Of a DNA stretch of 64,000 nucleotides, positions 13,201 through 24,440 are shown piece after piece. Position 1 is the stretch's first letter. Each line of letters opens with the position of its first letter. Made by a program: the position numbers and the translations under genes. The DNA comes from Acanthornis magna. Taxonomy: Eukaryota > Chordata > Aves > Passeriformes > Acanthizidae. The stretch is from assembly GCA_036785705.1 (NCBI GenBank), contig JAWUZG010000159.1, positions 4,464,001 to 4,528,000 on the forward strand. Reading direction: 5' to 3'. The notes beneath the pieces were generated by a model. That model worked only from the letters and a program-made list of their open reading frames with translations, did not search any database and was not told the origin of the DNA.

Positions 13201-16200
13201 AAAATTACTTTTTTATAGACTCATTCTTCCAGGTTCTTAGGCAAAAAAACATTGTTAATTGGCAAAGCCATCACTTTTACAACACTCTCTCTATTTAATG
13301 TCTTAGGTATATGTTAAAATTATCCAAACCAATCATGCGTAATTCTATCATAGTGATTTTACAACCAAATTTTTAATAACTTTAATTTTATAAAATGTTG
13401 AATTAATCTTTTTACTCCACGGGAACCACTTCTTTAAAATGGTATGAAATGAGGATCTGGTCCTGCAGAGCAGTTAATCAAGTATTTAATTTTTGTACAC
13501 TGACTTGTAACAAAGAGCTGCTCTTAGTCTGCAAGTGCCCCATTAAATCATATTTAGGGAAAAAAGTAAGAATATGTGAGCAGGAACAAGTGTGTCCTCC
13601 AAGGATTTCAATACTCTAACGGATTTATGTGCTTGTCTTGGCTGTACAAGGTCACCTCATCACCGAATTCCTTTTTAAATTAGGCCTCCAATGGTACCTT
13701 TTATTTAAAGAAAGATGTTGCAATAGCTGTACCTGCTCAGACAGCTTGGCTGAGGTGAGACAGTTGTGCTGATCAATTCATGCCCACAATTCCTCTCTTC
13801 TTGGCAGACGAACTCAGCTTTATCAAGGTAACTTCCAGACAGGGGACAAGGTCAGATGTGCCTCCCAGACAAGCAGGATTTCCCAGAATCTGCTCTGTTT
13901 GTTTGCTGTGCCGCTTTTATTTGTGCAAACCACAAGGAGAGGGCTGGGTTTGAGCCTTCCTCTTTCTGAGGAAGCATTTGGGGTCTTTCCCCACCATTGT
14001 TAGTATCTAACTCTGGCACCTTTCCTTCCCTAAGTCAGCAGAGAGCCCATGAAGGATTCCTGGAATGAGCAGGGAATCCCTGGGAATGCCTCAATCCCAC
14101 CTCACTCAGGGAAACGACTGGGCTTTATAAACACCTCAAGAGACGCCGCTTTCCCAAAGGAGTTTCCCACTTTTAGGCAGCTCACAGAACAAGAATCGAC
14201 ACTCTTAATTTTGGATTTAGGGGCTTTAAGAGCTGGTGTTACAGGATTTAATTCTGCATTGCTTCACATCTTCTTCTGTCAGGCACTAAATGACACCACC
14301 AAGGTGGGAAGCTTCAGCTCCTGGTGTTCCTGTGTCTCATCTTTCCTTTCATGTGCTCAGTCGGTATTGCTCCCAGAATGTAACACTTACATGTCCACTC
14401 CCACACACGCATAAAAATAAAATGGGATGTCTAAAGCAATAGAACAAATGCAACTGGAGTCTTGGTATTTAAATTCATCTTTCTAAGTTTTTTTTCCATA
14501 TAAAAATTAAGATAGTTATTTGAAGGTATTCCATTTTCAAAGAGCAAAATGCTGTAATTTGTTAGACAGACACAGAGAATCTTTTCCTTTTTTCTTGGTT
14601 TAGGTAGGCCAACAGAGTTATCTGAGTTTGACAGGAAAAAAGGTGAGGGGATTTTGATCTTTGGGAGCAACTTAACATTAAAAATGCTGTAACATGACAG
14701 CTGATGCATAGATTGATTTCCTTTTTCCCCAGTTCGGAGCTTTCCACTGCCAACCCACCAGCAATGACAGAAATGCAACAGTGCCATCTCTAGGACAGAC
14801 TCACTCCCCTTCCTTGTGGGATATTTCCAGGAAGTTCAGCAGCAGATGATAAAGGATGGACGTGAATTCACCCTTAGAGTGGTACAGAAAACTGAGATGA
14901 TTGCAGCACAAAAAGGCTCATGGGATTGGGGTTTTCCCCCCTTGTTCTGAAGTCTGATCAAAGTGTTCAAGGCTCACCAAAGCTGATCTCGCCAGACCTC
15001 AGGGTGAGCCCTTTGCACTCCCTGAGTGTTTTCAGTCAGGAAGAACAGACCTGAAGCTTTCGGAGCCAATCCTTCCAGGTGTTTCAGGTGCAGCCTTAGA
15101 TGGCAGGGAGAGGAAAGCCCAGACTTATTTTGCACATTCAGATACTTCTAAACCACTACAAATATTGTTGGACTGACAGCACTATACATCCTTCACATCC
15201 CAGTTCTAGTTTCATTAGTTTTCCACTCCATCATTTTCTTTGTTCAGTTAGAAAAGTAAAATATCTGCATTACAACACCAAAGTATTTGATCAGTTCTGC
15301 TAGAATTTTTTCAGTTTATTTTCTTCTACGGCATTTTTAATTTTCCTTACTATTGGTAAACCACCATCCAAAAAAAATCTATTTTTTAAAAATAAAATTC
15401 AGATTTGTGTGATGATGATTTTTATTAAGTATATATTTGCAAGTAAGTGTATGGAGTCCTGGTTTCTGGTATGGTGACTTATGGCCACAGAGTTGAACTA
15501 CCCTGACAAATCCTGTGTTGTGCCTTTAGCCAGACCCCAACACCAGCCCAGCAGTTTATTGTGGATATGGAGAACTTGGAGGACTTCAGGCATTAGAAAA
15601 GGACAATGCTGATTTCCTCTGCCTGAAGGATTACATTAATATCTTCTGTCAGTAACAGATGAAAGTGTTGGGAATACAGATGTGCCGTAATGAGCTCAAT
15701 AAAACAGAATTATTCTATGCTGCGTTAATATATTAGAATCACTCCTAACTACCATTTTAATGTTACTCGGGCTATGTGCTGACAAGACTTGTCCACAAAA
15801 TGGATGAGTTAATTGTTCTTCTAATTGTTTTCTTTCTGAACTGAAGTTCCTCCCAGACTTCACCACTCTTTCACGACTTTATGTTTCCAGCCTCGTGCTG
15901 CTGCTGACCGATGTGTGTCTTTGGAAGCCTCGTGGCAGATCTCTGTCTGTAATCTCATATCTTTCCAAGCTGACAGCTCCATCTCTGCTGTGACACTTTG
16001 TCCATTTATTTCCAATGTTTCTGCACAACATCTGTCCCCGTTTTCTCCCTTCATCTTTTACTCCAAACCGAGCGCTCATTTGTCACTTGGTTACGTGCTA
16101 TGTTTTCATATGCATCGCGATGATTAGTGGTGCATGCAGAGGCAGGAGCAGTCAAGTTTTACCTGAAGGAAACATTTCTCCATGTTATTGATGGTAAAAC

Positions 16201-16497
16201 ACTGTTTGGACAGCTCTCCAAATATATTTGTGCTTAATTGCCTTGGGAATTCTATTTTTGCTGTCAGTCAGTACCGCAGGAGCTGCTCGGGGGGATGGAG
16301 TCACCTGAGAGGGCAGGCTGGGGGCTGGTGAAATGAGGGGCTCAGGCTGTGAGCTCTGCACACCCTGGAGCCCATGAGGTGCCAGCCCTGCCCATATGTC
16401 CTCTGTGGGACACCACAGCAGGATGGGCTCCCCACCTATCCTGCGTATTTCGGTTTTTACGGGGATTTGGGGACAGGTTGGTGCAGGTTCTTCCTGG
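10291..16497. other. Non-coding intergenic sequence
   Basis: No exon, RNA gene or mobile element is recognised. It contains a small CTTAGAGAATT repeat (12068-12118). A short CpG-bearing, ATTAG-containing patch near 16060-16125 includes GCATCGCGATGATTAG and is a second candidate conserved element. Open frames of up to 121 codons have no domain signature and often overlap in opposite directions. Confidence 0.7.
12068..12118. repeat. Short tandem-like CTTAGAGAATT repeat
   Basis: TTAGAGAATT recurs three times in 51 bp, once separated by ATTCTTAGGGG. It is a local slippage-type repeat. Confidence 0.85.
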
Positions 16498-17217
16498 CAC
16501 AGTGTCTCGGTTTGACAGACAGGTGTCTTGCTAAGGAAGGTAGGAGCCTCCCTTAGAAGAGATAATGTGACCCCCTTCCCCCTGAATTATTATAACTTTG
16601 GAATCAAGGGCTTTCAGATAAAGATACGGGAGAAGGAATAATAGTTCTACACTAATATTGAGTGCAAGGTAATAATACAGAAACAATGGTTTAGACAGAC
16701 AAAGTCAGAACACAACCTGCATCCTGTCAGGGTGGTGCTGCAGTGCAGTTCAGTGGTGCTGCAGTCCCGTTGGAGTGATGATGTGGTCTTGGTGAAGTGG
16801 TGATCTTGTGGAAAGGTCTCGTTGGTCTCTGGAGGTCCAGTGGTGGCTCCTGAGCTCTTCTCCTCTGGGAATCAGTGGAAAAGGCAGTCCAGTGTTCCAG
16901 AGTCTCAGTTTATAAGCAGATAAGAATGCTCAGTTCCTCCCTCTGGGTGGGGCATCTCACAATGGCTGATGGAATCTTTTGAGTCACTCCCGGAGCCCTC
17001 GATGGCCATGAGCAGAGATAGCCCCGATGGTGTTAGCAGGGCTGGGTCACTCCTGGGGACATTGATGGCCATGAGCAGAGATAGCCCCGATGGTGTTATC
17101 AGGGCTGGGACATGCTGAACACAAAAAACACTGCCCCACCTGTTTTTAACAGCTGATGGAGATGGTAATAGAATACATACTTTTGGTTACACCTTCCATG
17201 TAACCTAGGACACACAG
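16498..17217 (+). mobile_element. Solo LTR of an avian ERVL-type endogenous retrovirus, 710 bp
   Basis: The LTR at 16503-17212 starts TGTCTCGGTTTG and ends CTAGGACA (TG...CA termini). It is flanked by an exact 5-bp target duplication, CACAG (16498-16502 and 17213-17217). Five-base duplications are typical of the ERVL class. The first 150 bp (CTAAGGAAGG, GGAGCCTCCCTT, GAATTATTATAACTTTGG) resemble a passerine ERVL LTR that I recognise from memory. A TATAAG box lies at about 16911. No gag, pol or env sequence adjoins it, so this is a solo LTR left by LTR-LTR recombination. An internal 63-bp duplication is listed separately. The intact target duplication suggests a fairly young insertion. Confidence 0.9.
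16983..17108 (+). repeat. 63-bp tandem duplication inside the ERVL-type LTR
   Basis: Two head-to-tail units start GTCACTCC at 16983 and 17046. Both contain GATGGCCATGAGCAGAGATA and CCCCGATGGTGTTA, and differ mainly near CCGGAGCCCTC versus TGGGGACATT. Duplications of this type are often U3 enhancer repeats. Whether all family members carry it cannot be told here. Confidence 0.92.
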
Positions 17218-20200
17218 CTGCAGTGCCTGGACAAATGAACAATGATTTTTAAATATTTTGGACATCCACATAACCCTCAGGAAAAGCAGATGGTGACTGC
17301 GACGTGTTTGTAGAGCATCTGTGGGATGATCCTTCTAAAATGTGAGTTTTCATTATCTCCCTCTACTCCAGGTCTTCCAGGAATCACTCTGAAGGAGAGT
17401 GAACCAATTTAAGCACCTAAATAGTGTCATGTGACAGTTAATTAAAAATTAGCGATAAATGTTAAGTAGAACACGGAGAAAATTTGATGAACTGTGTTCA
17501 AATCTCTTTGAGACACCTGTGTGATATTTACAGTATTTTATTTACAAATCTATGTAGTGCTTATCACCCTGCTGTGTCCACTCAATCTCCTCTACCCAGG
17601 AATTTAGAGGTTTTTAGTGTATAAAATGCTTCTTCAATATCAGGATATTCTGCTGACAGAATCCAGATTCTTTCAGGTGAAATACTCATATTCTGTTAGT
17701 AATTTGAAAGTATAAAAGAAATACATCTAAAGCATTGCAAATAAAGCTGTACCCGTGCATCTTGCTGACATAGATGAATGCAAAACTCAATTTCTTACTC
17801 CTTGTCTTGCATGCAGCACATCCTACATTGATTTCCACTATAATATTTTATGTTGTCAAGTCCTCCTAAGGTCTTGCAGACCCTTCAGAAAGGAGAAGGA
17901 AACATTCTGTATTGCATTTATGTTTTACATGTAGAATATGCCTTCAATATCTCTCTGCTTTAATTTTACAATTTCAATACACATAAGAGACGTCATCCAT
18001 GAAGGGTATTACGTGTCTTTCAAAAGTGTGAAGGACCCACAGCTCAAAAGACCCTCAGGTATAAATGAATTATGAAGGACTTTCTCATGAGTGAAAGGAA
18101 TGTAATCACTCTTCAGGGATGAGATATTTTATTAACTCCACAGATATTCATTTTAGTCTCTTTAAAAAACATAAAAAATAATATCTATTTAAATTCCGGT
18201 GCGTGTCCTAAGGGGAAGAGGTGAAAAAATGTGTTAGAGTCACCAAAATATCTCTTGGTCGCTTTATTTAATTTTCACTTTCCTGAAAGCCATGATGGAA
18301 ACAGTGGATTAACTGTGCTTCTCTACTGAACTGCTAAAAGCTTGGGATGAGCCCCTGAGTGCCATGGAAAAGAGGAGCTGTGTTGGAAAAATTGTTATCT
18401 GCATCTTGTACCAGTCAAAAAAATATAAGGGAGATATTGGGCTGCTTTGTGAGATGAATTAGAAATTAGCTGTGTTGGTCGAGATAAATTTAGAATCACT
18501 GATAAATTTAGGATTGATCTGGCTTCATTTTGGCTTGATTGTAATTTTGTTTGTTACACTAACAGGGGGGCATTCAACTATCTGTAGACTGAAAAGGATC
18601 CATGCTTGAGGTTTTAAATGATAATTTTAAATGTCGTTCTCCAGACAGGGAATGGAAAGAACATTTGATTGACAGGTGGTGGATTGGTGTCAGAGACAGA
18701 AATAGATCCCAGGTCTCATGCATCTCCATCCAGGACATCACCCACCAGGCTACACTTTTAGACCCTAAAACTGAGCTTGATCCTTGCAGATATTAAGAAT
18801 TTTACATAATGTAGAACAGGTTCCAGCTTTGACATTAGTGGAAGTTGCCTTTGCTCAGTAGTGGATGGGAGTGATCTTTAACTGAAAAAAAACCATAGAA
18901 ACAAATGTTTTTAAAAAGTGAATGTGCGAAGAAGTGATTTATGAAGGCCATGGGTTTCATAATCAGTCTCAGGAAAGATCTTAAGGAGTTCTGCCCAAAA
19001 TACATCACCAGTCCCAAGGTGTTGGGCAGGTTTGGGAATCAGGCCCTTAAATGTGCATCCCCAAGCTGGGAGTGGTTCCCAGCACTAAACAATTTAATCC
19101 ACACTGTGAGGTGACATCTCCTCCAGAAGTGCCACCACTTCTGTGGAAAAAAATTCATCCTACTCTGTTTTACCCAGCACTTTGTACATCAGTACAAAAC
19201 AACACCGAGGGAGTGTTAACCTCCCAGGGAGCTGATTTACATCTGATTTGTAGCAACGCAGAAACACAACAGAGCAATGAGGGAAAGTCCTCAGCTCTCA
19301 GAGCATCCATCCCGCACCACACAGCGTCCACACTGGGCAGGGCTCACTCCTGCCCGGCAGCCAACATGTGATGGGTCACAAAATTCCCAGAAAAGGCATT
19401 AAGCACCTCTAAATCATCTCTTAGAATTCTCAGTCTGGCTAAGACTGTGTAGTAGACATGATTTACAACATTTCGTACAATCTGTGCGGATTAGGAAGAG
19501 GAATCTTCATAATTATATAGGCTTGCTGTTATTTAAATATTTACCAACATTAAACACCAAAGGGGCTGTGCAAATGATCCAGGGGATTCATATTGTTCTA
19601 AGCTAATATCTGTTGTGCAATATTATGCAAATTGTGTAAACTTTATTCGGTTGCCTCTGCTCTGAGCAGCGTATCCCAAGGCAGCTATTCACTAACTTGA
19701 AACAGATAAAGTTTTAATAATAAATAGTGATGATGAATAAGTTAGAAAGTTTGTGCAATGCTAATGTAGTTGTTGGCCCCAGGGTAGTTTATTAGATAAA
19801 CAAGTAACATTTATAAGTTGCCTGCACATAAGTGGCTTTTGTTTTCCAGGAAATGTTTATATGATAAATTATTTCGAGACATGAGGTGTTAACGAACAAA
19901 TTGTGTTCACTTGCAATTTGCCACCACTTTCCTGAGACATGATTTAAGCACCAAAATTTTACTTTATCAAATTGACAGTAATGTGAGAAATTAAACTATT
20001 CTATGGGATGAGGGAGAAATGCAGTATTCCTAAACCTAAAGAGCTGTAGCTCTCTTCATTAATATTGAAGGTATTTTCAGGACTTAGGCTCCTAAATACA
20101 GTAAAAATGAAATAAAACAATAAAAATAAAAAATTAAATAAAAAGGAATACAGGAGTCCCAGTATGCCCATATTATTCTTCTGGCCACTTGACAGGATTG

Positions 20201-20810
20201 GCCTGTGGTAGATCAGCTGAAAGCCTTTGTATGACCAGGAAAGAAATCCTGCAAAGCCAAAAGGGAATGCAGCACAAACAGGTTTATTTAACCAGCACAC
20301 TGCAGTGAAAAACAGCCAAATCTATTAATGGCTCTCTCCTCTCCATGCAGTGCATCCCTGACCCATGCCGGGCTCTCTTTTTCTAAAGCACATTCTGAGC
20401 ATCTGCATTGTAGTTATGCTCAAAATCCCCCTGACGATACATCAGCTCTTAATAAACTCAAATCACCATAATTTGGATATGTGCTGATTTTTTTTTTTAA
20501 TGTAAATAACAAAACAATTTGATCTCCTTGCAGGGAAAGAGCAGATGGTGCACTGGTGAGGAGGGTCTCTCATTCCATTTCCTTGGGTTTTGCAGCGCTG
20601 GGCTGGGCTCTGTGTGGTTATTGCTGCACTGCTGTGAGTCCCTCACAAAACATTTATGGCATGGGACACGGCAGCAAAATTTTTGGGAAAAAAAAATCTT
20701 TTCTCTCAGTGTTTTCTGTCTTACTTGACAGCATCAGTCACCAATCCCCTTCTTTTCTCCCATCCCATGGCTGGATGGATTCTGAAATGCTGCAGAATTG
20801 TCAGGGTTGT
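17218..20810. other. Non-coding intergenic sequence
   Basis: No gene is seen. The segment 19440-19700 is non-repetitive and contains an exact octamer ATGCAAAT (in TATTATGCAAATTG, about 19622) and several homeodomain cores, so it is a weak enhancer candidate. A 106-codon frame at 19051-19371 and a 99-codon minus frame at 20001-20300 have no domain signature. Confidence 0.7.
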
Positions 20811-20900
20811 AAAGCCTACAAAATAAATTTTTTAAAAAAACCAAAATAAAGCCTACAAAATAAATTTTAAAAAAAAATCAAAAAATCAAAATAAATTAAA
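20811..20900. repeat. A/T-rich direct repeat, 37-bp period
   Basis: AAAGCCTACAAAATAAATTT occurs at 20811 and 20848, each followed by a run of A. The array grades into A-rich sequence ending at the tRNA-like segment that starts about 20903. Confidence 0.9.
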
Positions 20901-20902
20901 TG

Positions 20903-21012
20903 GATTGGCATAGGGTTTAATGGTTAGAATTTCGCACTACAGGAGGCAAGTTTCCCATTTCTGCCTCTTCCACTTTCTTACCATTAGTTCAGATAAATCA
21001 CTGCAGTGCTGG
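20903..21012 (+). mobile_element. Decayed tRNA-derived SINE (MIR-like) or tRNA-Glu-like pseudogene
   Basis: GGCATAGGGTTTAATGGTTAG resembles a tRNA A-box region (most like tRNA-Glu or the MIR head). It is followed at a tRNA-like distance by CAAGTTTCCCATTTCTGCC in the B-box position, then CTTCCACTTTCTTACC and AAATCACT, which parallel the MIR core order. Similarity is weak and the B box is degenerate, so it is not a functional tRNA. The alternative is chance resemblance. Confidence 0.3.
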
Positions 21013-23507
21013 TGGGTTCAGATAATTGGGGGGTTTTTTTAAGAAATACGTACAAGAAATCACATTTCAGTTTTAAAGAAAATACTTTCAGATGCACAGA
21101 TGAGAAGTAACATAAAAAAGCCTTCTTTTGGCTGTACATCAGCACACCTGTGCTCAAATTCGTTTCAGAATGAAGTATAAAGATATGAAAAAATAAGGAA
21201 AAACACAGATTAAGGTTTTAACACTGAGAAACTTCATTCCGTTTTATTCAGCCGAAATTTCATAGAGTTTGGCCATAGTTTGTACAACAGTGAAAATCAC
21301 AGAGGAAATTTTAACTCGCTGCTCTCTATTCCCCCAAATTAATTTGATCACTGAGATCTTCGGCTCGTGTGTAGGGGATGCCACATGCAGCCTGCTCTCC
21401 AATTATGGGAAACCTCTTTTCTCACACCCTTACTCTGCACTGAAATAAAATTCCTGATCTTCAATTCTTTTTATACAGACAGAGCGATGTTCGCCTTAAG
21501 ATTTAGCCATAAGATTTCTATGAAAGCAGGAGCAGAAATTTGGTTTTGAAATTTTTTCTTTTTTTTTAGAAAAAACTTAAGCAGCTACAGAACTTCCTAC
21601 GAGGTCTTCCAGAATATCACTCGAGTGCTTGTCAAGTGTCTTTCTCCTGTTTGAATTTTCCACATTAGCGGTTGTTGCTATGATACATTGAACCCGCTGG
21701 TAGCAACAGGATTCATTTCATGAGCAGGAGATGCCGTGGCAAAGACTTACCAGAGCGGGAAATTAGAAAGATGCTGTTCCTGAAAGCCATTAGCATAAGA
21801 ATGCACTTAAATATAATTTTAAATAATTTACCTTTAGGAGAAAATATGAATATTTTAGATAAAAGTCTAGCAAAAAACATCCAACTTGTTGTACTTTTAA
21901 TATAAGTAGTGGAAACCTACTTTTACCATATTTTTGCTGTATCTGAGCATTAAAAATTTCTTTTGGAAAGGTTACATACCCAAATTGTTTTAGTTCAGAC
22001 CTTCTGGAAGCTGAGTATCTGCTCTGATGAAAATGGAAACTAATTATGCACTTCCCCCTACATTCTTGCAACATTAGTCTTTGTTGGTAAAAGAAGTATC
22101 ACTTTCATTCATCCATCTTCCACATCCTCCCAAACACATTAAAATACTCAATTAAAGTCCTTTATTTCTAGAGTGAAAGGTCCATTAGTTTGCAAATTTC
22201 TGCAGAACAGCTGAGCATACTTTTGTTTTGACATTTGAGAAAAAGATGTTCTTCAGGAGATAATGAACCACATCCTTAACAGATACATGTCAAAATAATA
22301 GTTTGGGATTAGCAGAAGAGAGTGGGGGTTACATGGCTTGGCTGTTAAAGTGGGGTAAACAGCATTTTTAGGGAAATTAAAATGGAATTAGAAAGGTTAA
22401 ACTGAGTAATGAGTTTGCAGCAAAACTAGAAAAAGATTCTTCAAGAGACTGCCATCCATAACATCAGAATGGATGTAGACCAACCTAAATCTCCACTTTG
22501 GAACCACTGCATTTTACAAGTGTAGATTTACTTTATAATTTCTATAAATTTAATTGTCACAGCTGCTTTCATAGAGTCCCTGCTGTAGAGGAAAATAATC
22601 TGTGATTTTTGACTGGGTTCTCTCTCAAAACACACTCGCCTCTCCAGGCATGCCTGTACACTCATGGAGGGAGAAATTCAAAAGGCACAGTTTTGAAAGA
22701 GAACCTGCTGAAGTTGTGGTTGGAAAGGTTGAAGATGAAAAAAATATTATTTGTAAACTGTACATTGGTTCCAGCATACACTGGATAAAATATTGGTCAC
22801 ATATCTTTTATGAGTGTTTCATTACAGCTTCTTATCTTCAAATTATTCTGTTTCTTAAAAAGAACATTTTTTCCCATTGGAAAGTACATGTGAATTATTC
22901 CTCTTCCAGTATTCATTCTTCTGCTGCTGTGGTTTGCATGAAAACAGTGGCCTGGTACTTTTAAATTGCTCTTGTGGTGACTCTGGAAAAGCCCAGAAGG
23001 GCTTGACAGTTTTATTCACCACCAATAGATCATCCATGAGTAGATTAAGATGAAAATTAGTCCATTACAGAATTATAATGTCATGGTGAAAACAACATCC
23101 TTTTGTGCAGAATAAGCTTAGAGCATATGTCTAATGTGGAAGCTGCAACCCACGGACAATCACTGCAGAAATCTGTGCTGAATATTAACCGAGCCCAACT
23201 GCTTCCTCCTGGGCTATGTGTAAATAAATGATCACAGTATTAGGCTTCAAACAATCTGACTTTAGAGAAGAGAAAATAAAGGCCGTGTAATGCTGACACA
23301 CAAACATTACAAAAGGCTCTTGGCTCAACTCAGATGCAGCCTTTTTACTATTAAACCAAAATAACTCACAAAAATCGTTAGTGGAGCGCTGGTCCCTGGT
23401 GGCTTCAGTAAGGCTCTTAGGGCTCTCTGAATAATTGATTTTTTTTTTTGGTTCAGCTGCCAAACTGAGGGAAAAATAAATTCTGCTTGAATTGAGCCTA
23501 AATAAAA

Positions 23508-23559
23508 CTTTTTTTCTTTTTTTTCTTTTTCTTCTTCTTCTTTTTTTTTTTTTTTTTTT
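23508..23559. repeat. Polypyrimidine (T-rich) tract, 52 bp
   Basis: A T-rich run interrupted by C (including CTTCTTCTTC) ends in 20 T. It is followed by AGCATGG and so mimics a splice acceptor, but no exon-like frame follows. Confidence 0.93.
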
Positions 23560-23867
23560 AGCATGGAACACTGAAGAAAAAAGTTTTATTTCCACTTATG
23601 AATATTTGTTCAAGACTTCTTGGGCCCAGATTTTCTGTCCTTTAGTCTCCACTCTGCCTCCAGAGCTGAGCACGGGGCAGGACACTGGCGAGTGGACAAG
23701 AAGGGGATGAACACAGTGTGTTGGAATGATGAGAAATGTGAGTGCAGGCAGGAGAATGAGAGCAGCTCAAAGTCTCACCATTATCTTCTGAACTTTGCTA
23801 TTATTTTTATCTTTTGAAAAGCATGAATTACCTTCAAAAGAGGCTGCTTTGTATTTGGATGTTGTCG

Positions 23868-24440
23868 CCGTTTGTTATCAATATGAACTGGCTAATGCTG
23901 CTGCTGTATTGATCCTGGAGCTGAGCTGATCCCAGGCTCTAACGCTCAGCGCTGAAGTCTTGTCGGTGCCAAAAGCGATGGTTTTTGTGTACTCAGAGCT
24001 ATAGGCACTGATTATAACCTGAAAATGTCAATGCAACATCGGTGTGGAAGGGAGGACTGCATTCAAGTTATTGATTAATTTGCTGTATAATTTTGAAGCC
24101 AATTCTGAATAGATTTACTCAGTTCATTACCTCAGGTACAAACTATGACAAGAGTATCAAACGGGTCTAGATGTGATTGATTTCTGAAAACTCCTCTACT
24201 GAGCACTCCAGGTAGCCCATTACAACGACGAGCTGTTTTCTAGGGGTGTTTAAATAGCAGAAATGATGGCATTAACAAGATCTCTCCATTTGCTGCAATT
24301 GTCTCGTGATATAAAAGTCGCCCCCAGACAATTTCTTTTAACCACATGATCAGAAATTTGTGGCCTTTGGTGCAGATCGTGCAAACGGCGATAATCATAA
24401 TCACCTCTATCAGAAGATTGCCTGTCCACACGGCCGTATT
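23868..24440. promoter_or_regulatory. Candidate conserved regulatory elements (two adjoining patches)
   Basis: The patch 23868-24060 carries GTCGCCGTTTG, TAACGCTCAGCGC, TTGTCGGTGCC and AAAGCGATGG. The patch 24200-24440 carries AACGACGAGC, TCTCGTGATATAAAAGTCGC, CAAACGGCGATAATCATAATC and CACGGCCG. CpG retention inside AT-rich sequence, no repeats and many homeodomain-like cores are typical of conserved enhancers in developmental gene deserts. A 74-codon minus frame spans the second patch without a known domain. Conservation itself is not visible here. Confidence 0.3.

Noticed and set aside
23508..23600. Splice-acceptor-like polypyrimidine tract followed by AG
   Set aside because: No exon-like frame with a donor follows. 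Homopolymer tracts in deserts often mimic acceptors.
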